Assembly: GCF_003151075.1 (NCBI RefSeq)
Contig: NZ_CP029482.1
Coordinates: forward strand, 4,340,001-4,404,000
DNA length: 64,000 nucleotides
Origin: Pseudomonas sp. 31-12
Lineage (GTDB): Bacteria > Pseudomonadota > Gammaproteobacteria > Pseudomonadales > Pseudomonadaceae
Reading direction: 5' to 3'
In this document: positions 1 through 7,538 of the stretch, piece after piece
Layout of the letters: each line of letters opens with the position of its first letter
Position numbering within the stretch: the stretch's first letter is position 1
Made by a program: the position numbers and the translations under genes
Notes under the pieces: generated by a model
The model's database searches: none
Seen by the model: only the letters and a program-made list of their open reading frames with translations
Told to the model about the DNA's origin: nothing

Positions 1-376
1 GGCCCAGTACCCGCGGGCTTATCTGGGCACCAGCCTGCCGGACTTTCCCAACCTGTTTATCGTCACCGGGCCCAACACCGGCATTGGCCACACCTCGGCG
101 CTGTTCATCATCGAATCACAGATGAATTACATCCTCGATTGCATTCGCACGCTCAAGGAACAGGGTTTGCGCAGCATTGAAGTGCGTCCCGAGGCAGAAC
201 GTACCTACACTGAGATGATCCACCGCGAAATGGAGCGCACCGTCTGGAAGTCCGGGGGTTGCCACAGCTGGTATCAAAGCAAGAGCGGTCATGTGATTGC
301 CATGTTTCCGGGGTTCAGTTTCAGCTATCACCGGTTGACCCGGACCCTGAAACCCGCTGACCACATTTTGTCCTGA
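1..376 (+). CDS. Flavin-containing monooxygenase, C-terminal part (partial)
   Basis: The gene enters from the left edge and is read from base 2; only about 124 C-terminal residues are visible. The start of the visible part carries a GPNTGIGHTS stretch, which resembles the late conserved segment of Baeyer-Villiger or cyclohexanone-type NAD(P)H/FAD monooxygenases. Near the end comes a tryptophan-rich WKSGGCHSWY stretch typical of the same group. Such enzymes oxidise ketones or other carbon substrates with O2 and NADPH in the cytoplasm. The substrate cannot be read from this fragment. An alpha/beta hydrolase starts 22 bases after its stop, a common pairing in which the hydrolase opens the ester made by the monooxygenase. 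The family call is fairly sure; the exact class is not. Confidence 0.75.
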   Translation, partial: AQYPRAYLGTSLPDFPNLFIVTGPNTGIGHTSALFIIESQMNYILDCIRTLKEQGLRSIEVRPEAERTYTEMIHREMERTVWKSGGCHSWYQSKSGHVIAMFPGFSFSYHRLTRTLKPADHILS

Positions 377-398
377 ACACGTAAAAGGAAGATGCCTG

Positions 399-1346
399 AT
401 GCTTGTGTTGGTTGTCCTTATCGCGGTTTTTGTAGCCTGGAGCTGGCTGAGTTATCCGGCCATCGGTTACTGGCTCTATGACCTGAACATGGCCATGGAG
501 GCCAAGCTGTATCGGCTGCACAAAATCGTCGTACCGATCACGGAAATGACCGTCTCGACCTGGCAAGGCGGGCCGTACGAAGCGTCCAGCAGTGTGCTGA
601 TGCTGCACGGCTACAGCGCCGACAAGAACGTCTGGCTGCGCTTCGCCCGGCACTTTGTCGGCAACTATCGAGTCATCATCCCCGACATCGCCGGCCATGG
701 CGAAACCGGGTTCAAGGCCGGTGGCGGCTACGACATCCCGCTGCAGGCCAAGCGGATGATCCAGTTGCTGGACGTTTGCGGGGTCGAGAAAGTCCATGTG
801 ATCGGCAACTCGATGGGCGGCTACATCGCGGCGTGGTTGGCGGCGACTTACCCGGACCGGATTGCCTCCGTCGCCCTGATCGACCCGGCTGGCGTCACCG
901 CCCCCGAGGCCAGTGACCTGGAGCGGCATCTGGCCAAGGGGCACAACCCGTTTCTGATTCACTCACGGGAAGAATTCCGGCGCCTCTATGCCATGACCAT
1001 GGCCGAACCACCGTGGGTGCCCGGCGTGGTGCTGGATGCTATTGCCCAGCGTTATGAACAGAGTCGCGATGAGCTGGAAGAAATCTTCAACGACTTCCGC
1101 GCCAGCCCGCCGATGGAGCCCAAACTGCCCGACATCAAGTGCCCGGCGCTGCTGCTGTGGGGGCACAAGGACCGCTTGATCGATGTCAGCAGCGTGGCGG
1201 TGTGGAGTAAAGGCATCGCGGATTTGCGTGTGGACATCTGGGACCACATTGGCCATATGCCGATGGTCGAACAACCGGCCAATACGGCGCGGTTGTATGG
1301 GGAGTTTTTGGGGTCGCTGCGCTCGGAAAGCCGTTCGCACCTGTAA
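399..1346 (+). CDS. Membrane-anchored alpha/beta hydrolase (lipase/esterase-like)
   Basis: A 315-residue alpha/beta-fold hydrolase. Residues 1-20 form a hydrophobic N-terminal segment, likely a membrane anchor. The oxyanion HG motif lies at 70-71, the nucleophile elbow GNSMGG has Ser138, the acid is probably Asp258 (WGHKDRL), and the base is His286 (DHIGHMPM), so the triad is complete. The layout resembles Acinetobacter/Pseudomonas esterases of the lipase-3 type. The start at 399 has an AAGGA sequence about ten bases upstream. Being 22 bases behind a monooxygenase of Baeyer-Villiger type, it may hydrolyse the ester or lactone product (inference from context). The substrate is unknown. Confidence 0.85.
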   Translation: MLVLVVLIAVFVAWSWLSYPAIGYWLYDLNMAMEAKLYRLHKIVVPITEMTVSTWQGGPYEASSSVLMLHGYSADKNVWLRFARHFVGNYRVIIPDIAGHGETGFKAGGGYDIPLQAKRMIQLLDVCGVEKVHVIGNSMGGYIAAWLAATYPDRIASVALIDPAGVTAPEASDLERHLAKGHNPFLIHSREEFRRLYAMTMAEPPWVPGVVLDAIAQRYEQSRDELEEIFNDFRASPPMEPKLPDIKCPALLLWGHKDRLIDVSSVAVWSKGIADLRVDIWDHIGHMPMVEQPANTARLYGEFLGSLRSESRSHL

Positions 1347-1360
1347 TCCCCGCGCCATGC

Positions 1361-1505
1361 AGCTGCCCTGTGGCGAGGGGGCTTGCCCCCGTTCGGCTGC
1401 GAAGCAGTCGCAAAACCTGAACGCACGGTCTATCTGATGCACCGCGTTGTTTGAATTCACGACTGCTTCGCAGCCGAACGCAGCCTCGCGCTGCTCGGCA
1501 GCTGC
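1361..1505. repeat. REP-like inverted repeat pair
   Basis: A 20-base sequence at 1391-1410 (GTTCGGCTGCGAAGCAGTCG) returns as an exact reverse complement at 1460-1479. The flanks (GTGGCGAGG; CAGCTGCTACA) are also of the kind found at the edges of Pseudomonas REP elements. The same 20-mer forms the core of the repeat at 3026-3169. It fills the gap between the hydrolase and hglS and may also act as a transcription end or mRNA-stabilising hairpin. Confidence 0.75.
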
Positions 1506-1630
1506 TACACCGCCACGGTGAATGCAGTCCTTGGCAGAATGAAGTCCGTAAGATTCTTCGTTTGTCGGCGTTGCAGAAGGCTGCGATCTTTTCCCACATC
1601 CTTCTCGTTACCGCGCCAGGAATTTTTTTC

Positions 1631-3016
1631 ATGAACCACCCAAGCTTCGTCAGCCCTGACCTGATCCGCCAACGCTTCTCTAAAGCGATGTCCGACATGT
1701 ACCGCGAAGAAGTGCCGCTGTACGGCGCGCTGATGAACCTGGTGGAGGAGACCAACCGCCATGTGCTGGACAGCGATCCGCAGGTGGCCCGTCAACTGAA
1801 CAGCACCGGCGAAATCGAGCGGCTGGGCCTGGAGCGCCACGGCGCGATCCGCGTCGGCACTGCGGGAGAACTGGCCACCCTCGCCCGGCTGTTCGCGGTG
1901 ATGGGCATGCAACCCGTGGGCTATTACGACCTGACCCCGGCGGGCGTGCCGGTGCACTCCACCGCGTTTCGCGCCGTGCACGAAGCCGCCTTGCAAGTCA
2001 GCCCGTTCCGGGTCTTCACCTCACTGCTGCGCCTGGAACTGATCGAAGACCTGGAACTGCGTGCCTTCGCCCAGTCGATGCTGGATAAACGCCAGATCTT
2101 CACCCCGACCGCCCTTGCACTGATCGACCGCGCCAAAACCGAGGGCGGTCTGACCGAACAAGAGGCCCAGAACTTCGTCGAACAGGCGCTGGAAACCTTT
2201 CGCTGGCACCACAGCGCCACCGTCACCGCCGAGCAGTACCAGAAACTCAGCGCGCAGCATCGCCTGATCGCCGACGTGGTGGCGTTCAAAGGCCCGCACA
2301 TCAATCACCTGACACCGCGCACCCTGGACATCGACATCGTCCAGGCGCAGATGCCCGCCCACGGCATCACGCCCAAAGCCGTCATCGAAGGACCACCCCG
2401 CCGCCAGTGCCCGATCCTGCTGCGCCAGACCAGTTTCAAGGCGCTGGACGAACCGATCGCCTTCACCGATCAAGCCGAGACTCGTGGCAGCCACAGCGCG
2501 CGATTCGGTGAAATCGAGCAGCGTGGCGCCGCGCTCACTCCAAAAGGCCGGGCGCTTTATGACCGTTTGCTCAACGCTGCCCGCGATGAACTGAAGGACT
2601 TTCCCAACGAGGCCAATGCCGCACGCTACAACGCGCTGATGACGCAGCACTTTGCAGAGTTCCCTGACACGTATGAAGGCATGCGCCAACAGGAACTGGC
2701 GTACTTTCGTTATTTCGTCACGGAAAAAGGCCTGGAGGCGGATGAGCTGAAATCGTTGTCGCTAGACGATTTGCTCAGCGGCGGGTACTTGCGGGTCGAA
2801 CCGTTGGTCTATGAAGATTTTCTGCCGGTCAGTGCGGCGGGGATTTTCCAGTCGAACCTGGGGGATGCGGCGCAGGTGAATTATGGCGTGCATTCGAACC
2901 AGCAGGCCTTTGAACAGGCGCTGGGGCGGCCGACCATTGATGAATTGGGCTTGTATGCCGAGACGCAGCGGCGTTCGATCGAACAGTGTTTTGCCGCGTT
3001 GACTCCCGCTATCTAA
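1631..3016 (+). CDS. hglS: 2-oxoadipate dioxygenase/decarboxylase (HglS, DUF1338/YdcJ family)
   Basis: A 461-residue protein of the DUF1338/YdcJ family, an Fe(II) vicinal-oxygen-chelate-fold enzyme. In Pseudomonas putida it converts 2-oxoadipate to D-2-hydroxyglutarate in D-lysine breakdown. The metal ligands reported for HglS fall at matching positions: His70, His226 and Glu294, with Arg74 for the substrate carboxylate. The length fits the family (about 460). The frame is open further upstream, but family proteins begin at an MNxPxFVSPD-type sequence, which supports ATG 1631. It stands alone between two REP-like repeats; no other lysine-catabolism gene is visible. Confidence in the family and the reaction is high. 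Confidence 0.9.
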   Translation: MNHPSFVSPDLIRQRFSKAMSDMYREEVPLYGALMNLVEETNRHVLDSDPQVARQLNSTGEIERLGLERHGAIRVGTAGELATLARLFAVMGMQPVGYYDLTPAGVPVHSTAFRAVHEAALQVSPFRVFTSLLRLELIEDLELRAFAQSMLDKRQIFTPTALALIDRAKTEGGLTEQEAQNFVEQALETFRWHHSATVTAEQYQKLSAQHRLIADVVAFKGPHINHLTPRTLDIDIVQAQMPAHGITPKAVIEGPPRRQCPILLRQTSFKALDEPIAFTDQAETRGSHSARFGEIEQRGAALTPKGRALYDRLLNAARDELKDFPNEANAARYNALMTQHFAEFPDTYEGMRQQELAYFRYFVTEKGLEADELKSLSLDDLLSGGYLRVEPLVYEDFLPVSAAGIFQSNLGDAAQVNYGVHSNQQAFEQALGRPTIDELGLYAETQRRSIEQCFAALTPAI

Positions 3017-3025
3017 GGCGCGACA

Positions 3026-3169
3026 CGGACCTGTAGCAGCTGGCGAAGCCTGCGTTCGGCTGCGAAGCAGTCGTAAACCGGTAAACGCGGTTTATCTGAC
3101 AAACCGTAGCGCCTGATTTCACGACTGCTTCGCAGCCGAACGCAGGCTTCGCCAGCTGCTACAGGTCCG
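3026..3169. repeat. Perfect 49-bp inverted repeat (REP doublet)
   Basis: Bases 3026-3074 and 3121-3169 are exact reverse complements over 49 bases, with a 46-base spacer. Both arms contain the 20-mer also seen at 1391-1410. The element fills the gap between two convergent genes, hglS (ends 3016) and the DJ-1 gene (ends 3174). It can form a strong hairpin in either transcript and probably serves as a bidirectional terminator. Its make-up is that of a Pseudomonas REP pair (REPIN/BIME type). Confidence 0.85.
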
Positions 3170-3173
3170 GTGT

Positions 3174-3851
3174 TTAGGCTAGTTTTGCCAACAACGCCTC
3201 AGCCGCAGCCTCGGACGACGCCGGGTTCTGGCCGGTGATCAGCAGGCCATCGGTGAGCACATAACTGGCCCAATCCGCGCCCTTGGAATACTCACCGCCC
3301 TTCTCCTTCAGCATGTCCTCCACCAGAAACGGCACGACCTTCGTCAGTTGCACCGCCTCTTCCTCAGAATTGGTGAAACCCGTGACTCGCTTGCCTTTGA
3401 CCAATGGCTGGCCATCCGCACCTTTGACATCACGCAACACACCCGGCGCATGGCAGACCGCCGCGACCGGTTTGCCCGCCTTGATGAACGCTTCGATCAG
3501 CGAGATCGAATAGCTGTCTCCGGCCAAGTCCCACAGTGGACCGTGACCGCCGGGATAAAACACGGCGTCGTAATCCTCGGGTCTGACGGTGCTCAATACA
3601 GCCGTCGAAGCCAATGCGGACTGCGCCGCGGAATCTTTGCGAAAGCGATCAGTGGCAGCCGTCTGCGCGTCCGGCTCGTCGCTTTTCGGGTCCAGCGGCG
3701 GCTGACCACCCTTGGGCGAGACCAGGGTCAGTTGAGCGCCGGCGTCCTTGAACGCAAAGTACGGTGCGGCGAATTCTTCCAGCCAGAAGCCGGTTTTCTT
3801 ACCCGTATCACCCAATTGATCGTGGGACGTTAAAACCATCAGGATTTTCAT
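3174..3851 (-). CDS. DJ-1/PfpI family protein (class I glutamine amidotransferase-like)
   Basis: A 225-residue DJ-1/PfpI-superfamily protein. The nucleophile elbow is AVCHAPG with Cys133 and His134, and an acidic residue needed beside the cysteine is available at Glu25/Glu26 (WLEEFAAP). The arrangement matches the HchA/Hsp31-like and YajL-like branch, described as glyoxalase III, deglycase or stress chaperones; which of these applies cannot be told. The frame stays open upstream to 4151, but that stretch is low-complexity and covers the palindromes before hcp. The start at 3851 has a GGAGTGAG ribosome site and the typical MKILMVLTS beginning. It is divergent from hcp and convergent with hglS. 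Confidence 0.88.
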   Translation of the reverse strand: MKILMVLTSHDQLGDTGKKTGFWLEEFAAPYFAFKDAGAQLTLVSPKGGQPPLDPKSDEPDAQTAATDRFRKDSAAQSALASTAVLSTVRPEDYDAVFYPGGHGPLWDLAGDSYSISLIEAFIKAGKPVAAVCHAPGVLRDVKGADGQPLVKGKRVTGFTNSEEEAVQLTKVVPFLVEDMLKEKGGEYSKGADWASYVLTDGLLITGQNPASSEAAAEALLAKLA

Positions 3852-3974
3852 GTCGTTCTCACTCCACTTCCAGGTTGTTCGGACGCTCGACGGCGCTGTT
3901 TTTATGGACCACCCAGCCCGTCGATTCGTTGCACCGGATGCCACATGCCTTTCAGTGATGGCGCAAAGCCTTGC

Positions 3975-4096
3975 TGCGCAAGAACTTGCGCACCCCTTGT
4001 GTCGAATGGCCCTCACGAGGCGCTGATCGCCCAGCCTGCCAGGCCTTCCAGTCGAGTGCGCAAGAAGTTGCGCAGTGGTGCGCAAGTTCTTGCGCA
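3975..4096. promoter_or_regulatory. Three palindromic sites, candidate activator-binding (enhancer) sites for hcp
   Basis: Three 18-base dyads share the form TGCGCAAG-N2-CTTGCGCA: 3975-3992 (perfect arms), 4057-4074 (one mismatch) and 4079-4096 (perfect arms). The second and third lie 22 bases apart, about two helical turns. The first lies 82 bases further upstream. Their centres are about 95, 117 and 199 bases before the -24 element of the sigma-54-like promoter at 4182. That is the usual placement of sites for a sigma-54 activator. They could instead serve the divergent DJ-1 gene. No such activator gene is next to them. Confidence 0.6.
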
Positions 4097-4181
4097 CATT
4101 CCTTCGTATTGCTGATTGGCTATCTTTTAAAGGTTCTACAAACAACCGCAAACAACTGATTTACATAGCTTTATCCATCTC

Positions 4182-4197
4182 TGGCACGGACCTTGAT
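4182..4197 (+). promoter_or_regulatory. Sigma-54-like promoter of hcp
   Basis: TGGCACG-GACC-TTGAT matches the -24 part of the sigma-54 consensus exactly. The GG is followed after ten bases by GA where GC is expected, so the -12 part is imperfect. It lies about 70 bases before the hcp ATG. RpoN control of hcp and vgrG genes is established in several Pseudomonas and Vibrio T6SS loci, which supports the reading. Confidence 0.5.
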
Positions 4198-4267
4198 AAC
4201 AGTCATGCACCCACCGGGCGATACCGCCTCCCGGGCACTCTTACTTTATTCAGCAAGGAGCACATCC

Positions 4268-4783
4268 ATGGCTACTCCAGCGTACATGTCCGTCACTGGC
4301 GAAAAACAAGGTCTGATCACCGCCGGCGCATTCACAGCCGACTCGGTTGGCAACACATACCAGGAAGGTCACGAAGACCAGGTCATGGTTCAGGCTTTCA
4401 ACCACGACGTAATCATCCCGCGTGACCCGCAGTCCGGCCAACCGACCGGTCAGCGCGTACACAAACCAGTCGTGATAACCAAGGTCTACGACAAGTCTTC
4501 GCCACTGCTGCAAGCGGCTCTGACTTCCGGCGAGCGCATGAGCGAAATCGTTATCCAGTGGTTCCGTACTTCTGCTCAGGGTACCCAAGAGCACTACTAC
4601 ACCACCAAACTGGAAGACGCGATCATCGTCGCCATCAACAACAAAATGCACAACTGCCAGGATCCGTCGAACTCCCACTTCACGCACCTGGAAGAAGTGC
4701 AATTCACCTACCGCAAAATCACTTGGACCCACGAAGTATCCGGTACTTCGGGTTCCGATGACTGGCGTCAGCCGGTCGCCTAA
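4268..4783 (+). CDS. hcp: Hcp tube protein of the type VI secretion system (TssD)
   Basis: A 171-residue Hcp-family protein with the expected small beta-barrel length. The ring-forming protein stacks into the inner tube of the T6SS and can carry small effectors in its pore. The sequence begins MATPAYMSVTGEKQG and contains the HDVIIPRD and HFTHLEEVQFTYRKITWTH segments typical of this Hcp group. AAGGAG at 4255-4260 sets the ATG at 4268. It is the first gene of the cargo island, with vgrG 131 bases downstream. A second, truncated copy of its 3' end lies at 12397-12582. No structural T6SS genes (sheath, baseplate, ClpV) are in the window, so it must serve a T6SS encoded elsewhere. Confidence 0.95.
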   Translation: MATPAYMSVTGEKQGLITAGAFTADSVGNTYQEGHEDQVMVQAFNHDVIIPRDPQSGQPTGQRVHKPVVITKVYDKSSPLLQAALTSGERMSEIVIQWFRTSAQGTQEHYYTTKLEDAIIVAINNKMHNCQDPSNSHFTHLEEVQFTYRKITWTHEVSGTSGSDDWRQPVA

Positions 4784-4914
4784 GTCAGGCCGACCGTCAC
4801 AAGCATCGGCCAGCTCTGCTGGTCGATGTTGTTTCCGCCCTTCCAGAATTTCGCGTCCGTTGACCCGGTTTCCGGGTGTCAGCGCATGCCGCAGCACTGC
4901 ACGAGGAACAAGGG

Positions 4915-6969
4915 ATGTTCGCGCCGGCCAATCAAACCCACTTTGCCCTGACCATCGAAGGTCTTTCCAGCGACTTTCAGGTCTTTTCCCTGCAAGGCCG
5001 GGAAGCCATCAGCCAGCCTTTTGTGTTTGAGGTGGAGCTGGTCAGTGAACAGCCGTCCCTGGACCTCGAGCCCCTGCTGCACAAACCGGCCTTCTTGCAG
5101 CTCTCGCCTGACGGCAGCGGCATCCATGGCCAGATCTATCGCGCCGCCCAGGGTGATTCCGGCAAACGCCTGACCCGCTACGCGGTGACCCTGCGCCCGC
5201 AACTGTCCTACCTCGCGCACCGCATCAACCAACGCATCTTCCAGAACCTCAGCGTGCCGAAAATCATCGGCATGGTCCTCGAAGAGCACGGCATCCAAAG
5301 CAATGCCTATGAATTCAAAGTCGGGGCGATCTATCCCGAGCGCATTTACTGCGTTCAGTACGATGAGTCGGACCTGCAATTCATCCAGCGCCTGTGCGAG
5401 GAGGAAGGTATCCACTACCACTTCCAGCACAGCGCCACGGCCCACAAACTGGTGTTCGGCGATGACCAGACGGTGTTCCCGAAACTCGCACCCGTGGCCT
5501 ACCAGCAAGACTCCGGCATGGTCGCCAACAACCCGGTGATCAAGCGCTTCGACCTGCGCCTGGAAACCCGCACCAGCCGCACCACCCGCCGCGACTACGA
5601 CTTCGAAAAGCCGCGCCTCACCCTCGAAAGCGAAAACCGCGGCGACGCCCTGCCCGACCTCGAAGACTACGACTACCCCGGTCGCTTCATCGACCGCGAG
5701 CGCGGCAAACACCTGGCCAAGCGCAACCTGGAACGCCACCGCAGCGACTTTCAGCTGGCCGAAGGCAAAAGCGATCAGCCGTTGCTGGTCAGCGGCCATT
5801 TCCTGGCCCTGACCCAACACCCGAAAGCCAAATGGAACGACCTGTGGCTGCTGACCGAAGTCCTGCACGAAGGCAAACAACCGCAGGTGCTGGAAGAGTC
5901 GGTCACCAGCGACACCACCCGCCTCAAGGGCGATTTCCACCAGGGTTACCGCAACCGCTTCCAGGCCACGCCGTGGGACGTGCCGAACCGCCCGCCGCTG
6001 ACGCAAAAGAAGCCGCGCATCCTCGGTAGCCAAAGCGCCGTGGTCACCGGCCCCAAAGGTGAAGAGATCCACTGCGACCAGTACGGCCGCGTCAAAGTGC
6101 AATTCCACTGGGACCGCGAAGGCCAGGCCGACGACAAGACCAGCTGCTGGCTGCGCGTCTCCTCCGCCTGGGCCGGCGCCCACTACGGCGGCATCGCCAT
6201 CCCGCGGATCGGCATGGAAGTGCTCGTCACCTTCCTCGAAGGCGACCCCGACCAACCGTTGATCAGCGGCTGCCTGTACCACAAGGAAAACGTCGTCCCG
6301 TACCCGCTGCCAGCGAACAAAACCCGCAGCACCTTCAAAACCCTCAGCTCCAAGGGCGGTGGCGGCTTCAACGAACTGCGCATCGAAGACAAAAAAGGCC
6401 AGGAACAAATCTTCCTGCACGCCCAGCGCGACTGGGACGAAAACGTCGAACACGACCAGAAAATCCGCGTCGGCAACGAACGCCACGACACCGTCGAGCA
6501 AAACAGCTACAGCGAATTCAAGGCCGAAGAACACCACACCGTCTACGCCGACCGCAAAGTCGAGGCCCGGGCCAACGACCACCTGACCGTAGGCGTGAAC
6601 CAGCACATCAAGATTGGCACCGGGCAGTTCATTGATGCCGGCCAGGAAATCCACCTGAGCAGCGGCATGAAAGTCGTGTTGGAAGCCGGCAGTGAACTGA
6701 CCCTGATCGGCGGTGGCAGCTTCATCAAGATCGACGCCAGCGGCGTGACCATGAGCGGGCCGGTGATCAATATGAACTCCGGGGGTGGACCGGGTAGCGG
6801 GACGGGGGCGGCGCCGTTGTTGCCGGGGGTGTTGAAGCAGGCGGATGCGGATAAGCCAGGTATGCCTATCGAGGCATTGGTAAAACAGAACATGGTGTTC
6901 AGGCAGACACCGTCGGGGGTTTGTGAAGTCTGCGAGGCAGCAAAAGCAGCACAAGAGGTGCAGAAATGA
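4915..6969 (+). CDS. vgrG: VgrG spike protein 1 (TssI)
   Basis: A VgrG of 684 residues: gp27-like N-terminal half, gp5-like OB-fold in the middle (VTGPKGEEIHCDQYGRVKVQFHW), then the beta-helix ending in GPVINMNSGGGPGSG. No large effector domain follows. Instead there is a short tail of about 45 residues ending in a CEVCEAAK motif. A GTG at 4876 is in frame, but ATG 4915 has GAGGAACAAGGG just before it and gives the usual family start. The gene ends in an ATGA overlap with the adaptor gene. From the upstream gap to near the C-terminus it is almost base-for-base identical to vgrG2 at 12714. Only the tail differs, which fits a tail that chooses the adaptor and effector. Confidence 0.95.
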   Translation: MFAPANQTHFALTIEGLSSDFQVFSLQGREAISQPFVFEVELVSEQPSLDLEPLLHKPAFLQLSPDGSGIHGQIYRAAQGDSGKRLTRYAVTLRPQLSYLAHRINQRIFQNLSVPKIIGMVLEEHGIQSNAYEFKVGAIYPERIYCVQYDESDLQFIQRLCEEEGIHYHFQHSATAHKLVFGDDQTVFPKLAPVAYQQDSGMVANNPVIKRFDLRLETRTSRTTRRDYDFEKPRLTLESENRGDALPDLEDYDYPGRFIDRERGKHLAKRNLERHRSDFQLAEGKSDQPLLVSGHFLALTQHPKAKWNDLWLLTEVLHEGKQPQVLEESVTSDTTRLKGDFHQGYRNRFQATPWDVPNRPPLTQKKPRILGSQSAVVTGPKGEEIHCDQYGRVKVQFHWDREGQADDKTSCWLRVSSAWAGAHYGGIAIPRIGMEVLVTFLEGDPDQPLISGCLYHKENVVPYPLPANKTRSTFKTLSSKGGGGFNELRIEDKKGQEQIFLHAQRDWDENVEHDQKIRVGNERHDTVEQNSYSEFKAEEHHTVYADRKVEARANDHLTVGVNQHIKIGTGQFIDAGQEIHLSSGMKVVLEAGSELTLIGGGSFIKIDASGVTMSGPVINMNSGGGPGSGTGAAPLLPGVLKQADADKPGMPIEALVKQNMVFRQTPSGVCEVCEAAKAAQEVQK

Positions 6970-7538
6970 CCAACAGCAATGGCCGCTATGGATTTCTGCT
7001 GATGGATGGTGCGCATTTGGAAGATGCTGTGGCTTGGCTCTATCAAAAATACCCAAGCCACCAGCCGATGCCCCTGCTGCTCGGAACGCCTTACGAACCC
7101 ATTGCCGAAGCTGGGCCCATACTGCTCGACGCCCCGATGGGTAGTCCCGCTTATCAAGCGTGGTCGCATGCGGACGGAAACCTGAGTAACGGGATATGGC
7201 TGCAAACTCAGCAATCGGCTAGCCAAGTATTCAATACGTTACAACGGCGCATCCGAATCTACTCACCGGATCGACGAGAATTTTGGCTGCGCTTGGGTGA
7301 TGCAACGCCGATGCGTCAAGCGTGGCTTGCAGGCGCGGTCTGGCCAATCGGGTTTTGGCATGGGATTGATTGCGTGTGGGTCAATCATGAAGGCAGTGCA
7401 AAACGTGCGTGGGCTAATGAAACACCCAAGGAAGATTGTGCCCCCATCGATAGCGGCATCAACGCGCAGATCGTTTTAACCTGGCCGTTGCTTGAGGCAT
7501 TGGCTTCTGACACCGATACATCACAGGAAGTCGTGTAA
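6966..7538 (+). CDS. DUF4123 T6SS adaptor/chaperone 1
   Basis: A 190-residue protein with the DUF4123 signature: hydrophobic YGFLLMDGA start, PLLLGTPYEPIAEAGPILLD, and a central RRIRIYSPDRREFWLRLGDA stretch. Proteins of this type (Tap/TEC) load a particular effector onto the VgrG tip and are not themselves secreted. The start overlaps the vgrG1 stop by four bases and its stop overlaps the effector start by one base, so the three are translated as a unit. It is about 100 residues shorter than, and clearly different from, the second adaptor at 14749. Each adaptor therefore probably serves its own effector. Confidence 0.85.
   Translation: MTNSNGRYGFLLMDGAHLEDAVAWLYQKYPSHQPMPLLLGTPYEPIAEAGPILLDAPMGSPAYQAWSHADGNLSNGIWLQTQQSASQVFNTLQRRIRIYSPDRREFWLRLGDATPMRQAWLAGAVWPIGFWHGIDCVWVNHEGSAKRAWANETPKEDCAPIDSGINAQIVLTWPLLEALASDTDTSQEVV

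Noticed and set aside
1451..1630. Open extension upstream of hglS
   Set aside because: It runs through the REP-like repeat and does not resemble the N-terminus of HglS proteins.
3026..3169. CRISPR-like repeat
   Set aside because: There are only two arms in opposite direction; no regular spacers or cas genes were seen.
3852..4151. Open minus-strand extension of the DJ-1 gene giving a 325-residue protein
   Set aside because: The added part is low in complexity, covers the palindromes before hcp, and the start at 3851 has a good ribosome site and the family N-terminus.
4879..7056. Long minus-strand open frame opposite vgrG1 (and its copy opposite vgrG2)
   Set aside because: It mirrors the codon pattern of the very GC-rich vgrG genes, is repeated only because vgrG is repeated, and looks like no protein family.
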